Shown: positions 7,735 through 15,070 of the stretch, in pieces
Numbering within the stretch: position 1 is the stretch's first letter
Layout of the letters: every line of letters begins with the position of its first letter
Source: Poronia punctata
Taxonomy: Eukaryota > Ascomycota > Sordariomycetes > Xylariales > Xylariaceae
Length of the DNA: 15,070 bases
Direction of reading: 5' to 3'
Assembly: GCA_022579005.1 (NCBI GenBank)
Contig: MU401935.1
Location: 1-15,070, forward strand
The notes under the pieces: model-generated
Database searches by the model: none
What the model was told of the DNA's origin: nothing
Seen by the model: only the letters and a program-made list of their open reading frames with translations
Translations under genes and position numbers: made by a program

Positions 7735-8135
7735 AAGCTTTGTAGCTTTAAAGTGTTGTTTATAAAAGTCTTTTAGTAATTTTGCGCTATTTTTAAAGTT
7801 TTTAGCAAAGTATTATTTTTTATTAATATTTTATCTTTTTTAGTTAACTTTATACTATAGTTTATTATAGTATAGTTTTAATATATAAATCTTTTTAACT
7901 ATAAACTTTTCTTTTTTGCTTATAAGCTTAATTGTCTTTTTATTTAAATTTATAGCTTTTTATTTTAGTAATAGGTTATTAAGGTATTTATAAAGCTAGT
8001 TTATATAGTACTTGTTAGTTGTGCGCTATAAGTACAGCACTTTAAAAGTATAAGTATTACTATTTTAATATAATATTTAGAATTTCTGCTAGGTTATAAA
8101 GTAGTTAAGCTTATTAAAAGGTTAGTTGGTTTATT
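7735..8135 (-). pseudogene. Gypsy-1 integrase C-terminus (GPF/Y module) and chromodomain
   Basis: On the minus strand, 8121 to about 7985 reads PFNKLNYFIT, then NTYTFKV, then LYKYLNNLLL; this fits the integrase end (RPxKKLDYxxxGPF ... LLRPYxxNPLPG). From about 7915 to 7740 it reads KEKFIVKKIY, LYYNKL-stop-YKVN-stop-K, and YFAKNFKNSAKLLKDFYK. This corresponds to a chromodomain of the fungal type (EEFVVEKI ... LQYRVKWKG ... WYPAxNFKNSPxLLxDFH), with the Trp codons now stops. It would bind methylated histone tails and bias insertion into heterochromatin. It lies in a different frame from RT. Nothing recognisable follows between 7735 and the polypurine tract. Confidence 0.82.
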
Positions 8136-8149
8136 ATAATTAACGTTTT

Positions 8150-8790
8150 TTTAAAATAAATACGTAGTCCTGCGTCTTTTAATCTTTATAGTACTTTTTT
8201 TACATATTTTTAGTATTTTTTTAACATGTTAAAGTATATAAAAATATTATTAACGTATACGCAGCAAAAATAATTTAAATAGTTAAATAGCATATTATTA
8301 ATATACCTTTAAAATATAAACAAGCTATTAGTTAAGCTAAATAATAATACTTTATATTTATAAGCTTTATATTTAGTATAGAATATTATTAAGTTCTTTG
8401 TTTTTGCTACTATTTATATTTAATAAAATGCTTATTATACGTTTATCTTTATAAAGATCTTTGCTTTAAAGATTTATAAAAAGGTTTTTTTAATTAAAGG
8501 TAAAAGGTATTAATCCTTTTTTATTAAGTTGTTTAACTTTTTATAATTTATATAAAACTATAATCTTTTATAAGGTTTTTAAATAAATAGAACTAGTAAT
8601 GCTTATAGTGCATTACTTAGTTTTATAAATCTTTTTTATAAATAGTTAATAAAATATTTTTGTACAGCTTTTAACTTATTAAAAAATATTTTATATAGTA
8701 AGCTATATTTTAAGTTATTAAGTAACTTTTTATTAAAAAATTCTATAAGGTAATTTATGTTAGGTTGCTATAAAGAAAGCTTATTTAAAT
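8150..8790 (-). pseudogene. Gypsy-1 reverse transcriptase domain
   Basis: One minus-strand frame runs from about 8790 to 8150 (some 210 codons) with RT motifs in order: YSLLYKI and KLKAVQKYF at 8650-8710, a FYINYKKLNNL stretch (family FCVDYRKLN) near 8550, LLPLIKKTF, KAKIFIKINV followed by AFY (8430-8470; family FTKIDVRQAFY), FYTKYKAYKYKVLLFSLTN (8320-8395), RYINNMLFNYL (8270-8310), CVYVNNIFIY (8240-8265; family YVDDIFIYS), and VKKVL-stop-RLKDAGLR at 8162-8205. The three catalytic Asp codons are all Asn: AAC at 8441-8443 and AAT AAT within 8246-8251. Stops replace Gln, Arg and Trp codons. No frameshift was needed across the domain. This is the best-supported protein relic in the window. Confidence 0.92.
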
Positions 8791-9876
8791 TAACCTTGCT
8801 AAAAGTGCAAAAAAGGTTATAGTATTTTAGCAGCATAACTTTTAATGCTTATTATTTTAATTTTTTGCTTTTTTTATTAAAAAATTCCTTTACCTTTTAT
8901 TTCTTAATAATAAAATCTATTTTTTTTATACTTATTATCTTTACTTAGTTTTTTAAGCAGTTAACACGTACTATGCGTTAAAATAACAAAACTATAAGTA
9001 AGCATAACTTAGTATTTAGTTTTTTTTTATACTAAGCTATGCTGTTTTTTTATATTTAATATAGCTTTTAAGCATTTAATAACTATTTACTATATATTTT
9101 CTATATTTGCTTTTTATTGTTATTTTTTTTATTTAAGTTATTTTTTTATATAGTCTTTTTTATTTTTTTTATATTTGCTTTAGTAAAGTTTTCTTTTAAG
9201 CTATTTTATAGCTTAGTTAGCTTTTTTATAAGTACTAGTTAGTATAGGTTATTATTGCTTAGCTAGCATATAGTACTTTATAAAAAGTTTTTAAAAAATA
9301 AAAAATAGTAGTTTTAATAGTTTAGTAAGATTTTATATTAACTAAATTATAGTTTTTTTAGTATTATAGTATATTATATTTATAAAATAATTAGTAAAAC
9401 GTTTTTAAAAGTTTACTTATTAATATAAAACATAGTTAGTAAAACTTTATAAATATTTTAGCTACTTTTGCTATTAAACCCTATTGCTATTTAATAATTA
9501 AAGTTTATTAGTATTATAAAGTTTAAGTTTATTTTAACTTATTTAATAAGCTTAATATTTATAGCTACGTATATATTAGCTTTTATATTACTAAGCATAT
9601 TATTTATAAGCAAAAAAAAGTTATTATTTAATAAAGTATAGCTAAATATAAAAAGTTCTTTTCTTATATATTTATTTATAATATTAAGTTTTTATACGTT
9701 TTAATATACGTTAAAAATAACGCCTTTTTTAAGTAAAAGTTTATTTACTTTAAAGTTATTTTTTAACGCTTATTTAGTATTTTTTTTAGTTTATATTTAT
9801 TTTTTAAAGTTATATTTATATGCTATAAATATTGCGTAAATTTATACTTACTAGTTTAGGTTGTTTTTTTTAATAA

Positions 9877-9918
9877 ATAATTATAAAAAGTATAGCTTTG
9901 CTTTTTATAATTAAAACA
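9877..9918 (-). pseudogene. Gypsy-1 Gag nucleocapsid zinc-knuckle relic
   Basis: The minus strand reads CFNYKKQSYTFYNY. With Cys (TGT to TAT) and His (CAT to TAT) lost by transitions this has the CCHC spacing C-x2-C-x4-H-x4-C; only the first Cys survives, as TGT at 9916-9918. The knuckle binds retroelement RNA and normally ends Gag, so gag would occupy about 9880-11650 and protease about 8800-9870. It is a single short motif, but it is in the expected place and strand. Confidence 0.6.
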
Positions 9919-11690
9919 ACAACTTTTAATAATAAGTGTTTTTATTTTTTTAGCAAAAAGCTTAGGTTGTAATTTAATTACGTTATAGTTATTTTTTTAG
10001 CTTTATTATGCAAGCCTTTTTTATTGCTTTAAAGTAAAGTAAGTTAAGTATTATTTATTATTAGCTATGTTAGCTTAATTATATTATTATTAGTATAAGT
10101 ATTGTTATTAGCTAGCTTTTAAATTATTTTATGCTTATTTTTTTATTAAAAAGTATATACTACTTAGGTATAGTATTAAATAAAAAAGTTAAAGTTTATA
10201 ATTGTATTAAAGTACTATAATATAGTTTTTTGTTATAATTAAAAAGTTAGCTTATTATAAATTTTTTTTTTATTTTGTACATAAAATACGCTATTTGCTT
10301 ATAAAGCAAACAAAGCTATTTTTAAAAGTTTAATAATTAGCTAGACTTTTTATTTCTAGTTTTTAATACTTAACTTTAATTTGCTGCTTTTTATTAATAT
10401 TTTTATATTTACTTTTTAAGTAGTTTAATAGCTTAGTTAAAATATTAATTATATTTAAATAGTTGTCTTATAAATAAAGTTATAAGTGTTTAGCTATAGT
10501 ACCTTTTAAATAAGATTTAATATTAGCTATTTTAGCCTTATTGTTTATAAACTAGTTTTTATTAGCTTTAAAGCAATTTTTTATATATTATAGCTATATT
10601 TTAAAAATAACTTTATTTTTTTTTATTATTATAAAATATTAATACTTTAACTTTTATAAATTTGCAAAGTATAGTAAAAGTTAAAAAGGTATTATTATAA
10701 AATATAAAATAGTTATATACTAAAAAGTCTACTACTTATTAGTTTATATTAACAACTTAAGTTTTAAAGCAGTTAACTTTATTATATACATTAATTAGCT
10801 TTTAAGTAATACGCTTTATAATTTTGTTAGTATTGCTTATATATATTGCTATTATAGCCTATTTACAAGCTTATTAAAAAAGCTTTACTTTTTTTTTAAA
10901 TATAGCAACTTTATATAGGCCTAACTTAGTTAAGTAATAAGCTTAATAAACTAAGTTAAATATTGTATTTTTGCTTATAGTAAGCAAAATATATAAGTTA
11001 TTTACTTATACCTAATAAGCTAATAATATTAAAGTATATATTTTAAATTTTTAAAACATTACTTTTAAGTAAGTTTTTATAAAGTTTTTAAATATACTTA
11101 AGTTTATAATGCTATTAAAGTTAAGTATAGTATCTTTTTTATTTTTAGTTAAAGTAATAAAGAAAAAGCTTAGCTTATTATTTTTTTTAATATATAGTTT
11201 AGCAAAAGCTTAAACTAACTTTTAGGTTTTTTACTAGTACTGCGCTATGCTAGTTATATATTAAAATTTTTTAAAAGTTTTTAAAGCAATTTAGTTATTA
11301 AAAGTATAAGCTTAGTTAGCTAGTATATTAAGTATTTTTTTATTAAGCTTATAACTTATAGTTTTTATGTTTACATTTTAAAATAAACATAAAATAATAA
11401 TAAATTGTTAGCAAGCTTTTATTTAAAAAATCTTGTTTACTTTTAAAATAGTTTTTATAAAGTTGCTATTTATATATAATATTTTAGCTAAAGCTTATTG
11501 CTTTATAGCTATATATATTTTTACGCGTTTTTTATTTTTTTAAGCTATAATTTTAGTATAAAACTAAAGTAGCTAAGTATTAAGTTTTTAATAGCTTTAC
11601 TAGTGCTATTAAGTTAAATTAAATTTATAAACTAAAACTATTTATATAAGTAATCTTTAGGCTATATATTTAATTTATAAACTTTAAAAT
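9919..11690 (-). pseudogene. Presumed Gypsy-1 gag and 5' untranslated region, too degraded to read
   Basis: By position this is the gag gene: between the 5' LTR (right) and the zinc-knuckle relic. The plus strand is T-rich, so the minus strand is A-rich like the rest of this element. I could not recover a start codon or a convincing capsid motif. The primer binding site should lie at about 11670-11690 on the minus strand, but no tRNA-like TGG start is visible; transitions may have erased it. Confidence 0.4.
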
Positions 11691-11932
11691 TGTTGTAAAT
11701 AAATTATAAAAAAAGCAAGGCTTTAAAAAGTAACTTAATCTATTGCTAAAAATCTTAAAGTAAAAAAAAAAAAAAAAAGCTTTTAAGTTCTTATTAAAAG
11801 TACAAGCTTATATATGCACTAAATAGTAAGGCTGCAGCTATTTATAGGTGCAGGCCTTATATCTACTGTTTAAAAGAAGTAATAGCTATAAGCTACCTAG
11901 TTAGCTATACTACTATTAACTAATTTGTAACT
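11691..11932 (-). repeat. Gypsy-1 LTR, right copy (5' LTR)
   Basis: 242 bp, TGTTGTAAATAA to TTTGTAACT. It aligns with the left copy along its length; changes are mainly G to A and C to T. For example a G-containing purine run at 7221-7240 is here an unbroken A run (11762-11778). It keeps the original TG at its outer end, where the left copy has TA. Confidence 0.9.
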
Positions 11933-11937
11933 CTAAG
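11933..11937. repeat. Gypsy-1 target site duplication, right (CTAAG)
   Basis: Partner of 7146-7150; element A sequence resumes directly after it. Confidence 0.85.
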
Positions 11938-13125
11938 TAAAAAAAGCTATAATATAAAAATAACGCTAAAGCTTTTATATATAATTATAAGCCGCTAAAA
12001 CAAAATACTACTGCTATAAAAATTAAAAACTAAATTATAGCTATAAAAAAAAGTAATTAGTAAAAGCTTAGCTATAAAGATTTAATATAAATTATATAAG
12101 CTTTAATATAAGCTAAATTTAATATTTAAATAAATTAGCGTTTTTATTAAAATATATTAAATTATAATAACTTAAAAAATAAAGCTACTTTTAATAACTT
12201 TTAAAAGTTTATTTAGCAAAAAAACGTTAACTTAAAGCTATTTAAGCAAACTTTTTAAAAGTAGTTATATAAGCTTTAGTAATAAAAAAATAAAAACTTA
12301 AAAAATTTCTTTTTTTATTAGCAAGTATTAGTATAAAAGCTTAAAAGCGTTATATTATTAAAAAATAATAGCTAACTAGCTTTTAATTATTAGTATAAAC
12401 TTTAAAAAAAACTAAAAAAAGTTTTAATAAAGTAGTATATATTGCTTAATAATATAGTTATAATATATTAAAAAGCTAAAAAATAATAAAGCACTTAGCA
12501 TTATACTAATAAAAAGTATAAGCTACTATAAAAGCAAAAATATACTAAATGCTTATTAAAGTAAAAAAAGTTAGTAAATAACTTAAAAGCGCTTAAATAG
12601 TTTAAAAAAAAAACTAATAACTTATTAAAGCAATAAATAAATTAAAACTAAAGTAAATTAGTATATATTAGCAATAGCTTTATAAAATATTATTATTATA
12701 GTAAAAAAAGCTATATAGCTAAGTATTGCTTAAAAAATAAGTAATTAGCGTTAAATTGCTAATTAAGCAAAGTTAAATAAAAACTATTAAAATAGCTTAA
12801 AAGTAAAGTATAAAATATTTAAGTAGCTTAGTTAAACTTTAAAAATAAAAAGTTAAAAGCTAAGCAAAAATAAGTTAATATATTTAATTTATTTTAGCAA
12901 AGTTTTATAAAATATTTAATATTATAAAACTATTTTAAATAATAGCTATAGTTTTTTTAAGCAGCAAGCAAAAGCTAAAAAAAGTTATTATAAATATAAA
13001 TATAAAAGCTTAAGTTAATATTATATATAAAAACTTTAAAAAAAAATACTTATAAAAAGTAAATATTTTATTACTTTTATTAATAAAACTAAATAAAAAG
13101 CTAATAAAGTACTAAGCAGCTTATA
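11933..13125 (+). mobile_element. Element A, copy 2, right piece
   Basis: It continues copy 2 after the Gypsy-1 insertion and aligns with 2985-4139 of copy 1 from AAAAAAGCTATAATATAAAAATAACGCTAAAG-type sequence to GCTTAT. It carries the same unrecognised coding relic: NAKAFIYNYKPLKQN lies in the frame equivalent to copy 1, and some codons are less changed here (CCG, ACTACTGCT) though the copy as a whole is more mutated. A few small indels separate the copies, for example an extra stretch around 12460-12480. It ends next to Gypsy-2. Confidence 0.8.
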
Positions 13126-13451
13126 TAGCTAGTTTTTAAATAGTTAACGCTTAAGAAATTAAGCAAACTTTTAAATAAATATTTTATATAATATATAAAA
13201 AGCAAAAAGTATTAAAGCTTTTAATATTATAATTAAAAATAAGTTAATTAAGTATATTATTAAATATAGCCTTTACTTAATAGTTTTATAGCAAATATTA
13301 AAAAATAAATTTTAAAAAGTTTGCTAAAAATGTAGTTAGTAATTAAGCAGTATACGTTGCTAATTTAATAAGTATAAGTATTAGCTTTAAAAAAAAGTTA
13401 CTATTTTTTAAAATTAATAATAAGCTTAATATTAAAAATAAAATTAATTTA
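13126..13451 (+). other. Junction region, probably upstream pol of Gypsy-2
   Basis: This lies between the right edge of element A copy 2 and the first readable RT sequence of Gypsy-2. The protease or the linker before RT is expected here. I see no Asp-Ser-Gly-Ala-type protease motif and no LTR, so how Gypsy-2 and element A meet is unclear. Confidence 0.35.
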
Positions 13452-15070
13452 TTTAAATATTTTAAAGCGTTTTAATATATATACATTAAGCTATTAGCAA
13501 AAAAGTTACTAGTACTAAAAAAAGCATAATATATAATAAACTTAGTAAAAAAAGTATAAGTACTATTTAGCTTAATTTATTTTATTATAAAGGCTTAATA
13601 GCAAGTGCTTAAAAAATACTTTAAAAAAAACTTTTAAATAAGCTATATATAATACTTAAAAGCAAATATAAAAGCTTTTATTTTATTTATATTAAAAAAA
13701 ATAAAACTATAAAGCTTTATATTAATTATAAAAGCTTAAATAAAGTAACTATAAAAAATAAGTATTTTTTACTTTTTATATTAAAAGTAATAAATAAGCT
13801 AAAGTTAGTAAAGGTTTTTTTAAAGCTAAACTTTAAAAATGCTTACTATTATATTTAAATTAAATATAGTAATAAGTAAAAAACTACTTTTTAAATAAAA
13901 TATAAGTATTTTAAGTATATAGTTATACTTTTTAAATTAACTAATACTTTTATAACTTTTTAAGCTTATATATATAAAGTATTAGCTAAGCTAATAAATT
14001 ATATTTATATAGTTTATTTAAATAATATTATAGTTTTTTTAAAAAATAAAAAAAAAATAAAAAGCACTTTTAATTAGTTTATAAGCAATTAGCAAAATAT
14101 TAACTATTTATAAAGCTATTAAAGTATAAGTTTTTTAAAACTAAAATAAAGTTTTTAAAGTTTATTATTATAATTAAAAAAATAAAAATAAATTTTTAAA
14201 AGGTTATTATTATTTAAAAGTAAAAAGTATTAACTTTAATATATAATATATAAATATTTTTAAAGTTTATAAACTTTTATAAAAAGTTTATAGCTAAGTA
14301 TGTAAACATTATAGCGCTAATTATAATAATTTTAAAAAGTTATACTTTACTAAGCTATATTTTTAAGTAAACTTTAAAAGTAAACTAAGTATTTAAAAAT
14401 ATAAAAAAAGCTTTTATATTAATAACTACTTTTTACTACTAAAATAGCTATTTAAATATTAAAATAAAAATAAATACGTTAATAAAAATAATATTAAAAA
14501 TATTATTATAACTTTATAAAAAATATAAAAACTAGTTACTTATTAGTTATAAAAGCTTATAAATGCAAAAATTAAATAAGTAATAAGCTAATAAAAGCTT
14601 TTAGTAATTATAAAAAGCTATAAATACTAGTAGCAATATTTTAAAAAAATAAATAAAACTTTTATAATATAAATAAATTATATAGCTTTAAAAAGCGTAG
14701 TTAACTTATTAGCGCAAAACTTTTAAAAAAAGCTTGCTTACTAAATATATAAGCTAATATAGTTTAATTTTAATATAAAATACTAATTAAGCATATTAAA
14801 CCTAGTAAATAAACTATTAAAAAAGCTAGATTATATAGTTAAAAAAATTTAGTATAAAAATATAATATTAATGCTAAAAAAAAAGCTTTAATTAGTTAGT
14901 AAGCTATTGTAGCAAGTATAGTAATTATTAGCAAAAATTTTATTTAAAAAAAAAAAGTAAAGTATTAGCTTATATTACTAAAGCAGCTTAAAAAGCTTTA
15001 TTAAACTTATACTTATTAGCTTATTTAATAATAAAAGTATAAATTATAAACTTATAAGCTTATAAAGCGC
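13452..15070 (+). pseudogene. Gypsy-2 pol: reverse transcriptase and RNase H, RIP-degraded, runs off the window
   Basis: RT begins near 13452 (FKYFKAF, then KLLAKKLLVLKKA, family LPxLKxADHAIDL). It continues as QVLKKYFKKNF to about 13634, shifts frame at the A run 13623-13630, then reads SKYKSFYFIYIKKNK, YINYKSLNKVTIKNKYFLL, KLNFKNAYY, KYKYFKYIVILFKLTN, and IVYLNNIIVF (14009-14038). The palm Asp residues are Asn (13829-13831 and 14021-14026). After KQLAKY and KFLKFIIII, a second frame change precedes FINFYKKFIAKYVNIIA at 14266-14316, the RNase H approach FxNFYRRFI. RNase H ends about 14834 with NLVNKLLKKLDY (family NxADALSRRPDY) in a third frame. Integrase would follow beyond the edge. The RT differs enough from Gypsy-1 to be another family. 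Confidence 0.88.

Larger units (their letters stand above)
7151..11932 (-). mobile_element. Gypsy-1: Ty3/Gypsy chromovirus, minus strand, internally deleted, RIP-degraded
   Basis: A 4.78-kb LTR retrotransposon nested in element A copy 2. From its own 5' end (right) it has the LTR, a presumed gag with a zinc knuckle at 9877-9918, a protease region not recognised, RT at 8150-8790, then the integrase GPF/Y module and chromodomain (7740-8130), a polypurine tract and the 3' LTR. The plus strand here is T-rich, matching minus-strand coding. The order gag-RT-integrase with a terminal chromodomain is diagnostic of chromoviruses. RNase H and the integrase zinc and catalytic domains are absent between 8131 and 8155, and the element is short for its class. 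All proteins are dead. Confidence 0.92.

Noticed and set aside
8291..8305. YINNM on the minus strand, first taken as a Copia-type YVDDM active site
   Set aside because: In frame with the true YVNNIFIY motif 30 bp downstream, it fits the preceding conserved RT stretch (FQRYINDML). The terminal chromodomain also makes the element Gypsy, not Copia.
1..15070. Mitochondrial or bacterial origin because of the extreme A+T content
   Set aside because: Chromoviruses with LTRs and target duplications, TAA/TAG in place of Trp and Gln codons, and transition-only divergence point to a nuclear fungal region under RIP. No mitochondrial or bacterial genes are present.

Overview
The window is a gene-empty, extremely A+T-rich block of transposon wreckage, of the kind found in filamentous ascomycete (Pezizomycotina) genomes that use repeat-induced point mutation (RIP). 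No host gene, tRNA, rRNA or CRISPR array was found. Almost every recognisable reading frame is broken by TAA/TAG codons where the family has Trp, Gln or Arg, and the catalytic Asp codons of two reverse transcriptases have become Asn codons. Repeated copies differ mostly by C/T and G/A changes. The retroelements are nuclear chromoviruses (chromodomain Ty3/Gypsy elements), which argues against a mitochondrial origin despite the base composition. The exact species cannot be read from the sequence.

Layout, left to right. (1) 1-590, plus strand: the end of a chromovirus pol (integrase C-terminal module and chromodomain), followed by 1.5 kb with no recognised feature. (2) 2151-4139: first copy of an unrecognised ~1.9 kb repeated element, here called element A, with a 106-bp tandem duplication near its left end. 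(3) 4140-5307: degraded sequence without a recognised gene. (4) 5313-5791: a compact 479-bp element far richer in G+C than its surroundings. It has two 144-bp direct terminal repeats, a 191-bp non-coding core and a 5-bp target duplication AAAGG, so it is a TRIM-type (terminal-repeat retrotransposon in miniature) non-autonomous LTR element. (5) 6073-6410: a partial inverted copy of the element A left end. (6) 6414-7150 plus 11933-13125: the second copy of element A, split by an insertion. (7) 7151-11932, minus strand: the inserted Ty3/Gypsy chromovirus (Gypsy-1) with 245/242-bp LTRs and target duplication CTAAG. It contains a Gag zinc-knuckle relic, a nearly complete reverse transcriptase relic and an integrase C-terminus with chromodomain. 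RNase H and the integrase core are missing. (8) 13126-15070, plus strand: another Gypsy pol relic (Gypsy-2) with RT and RNase H, running off the window.

History and relations. Element A was present first; Gypsy-1 inserted into one copy, and the other copy preserves the matching empty site. All of these were then heavily mutated. The small TRIM is much less damaged, but its two LTRs differ at 13 sites, all transitions, 11 of them in CpA/TpG context, which is the RIP signature. The TRIM and Gypsy-1 share the same LTR end and adjacent tract (GTAACT or ATAACT followed by ACCCCCC), so the TRIM may be a passenger mobilised by a Gypsy-1-like element.
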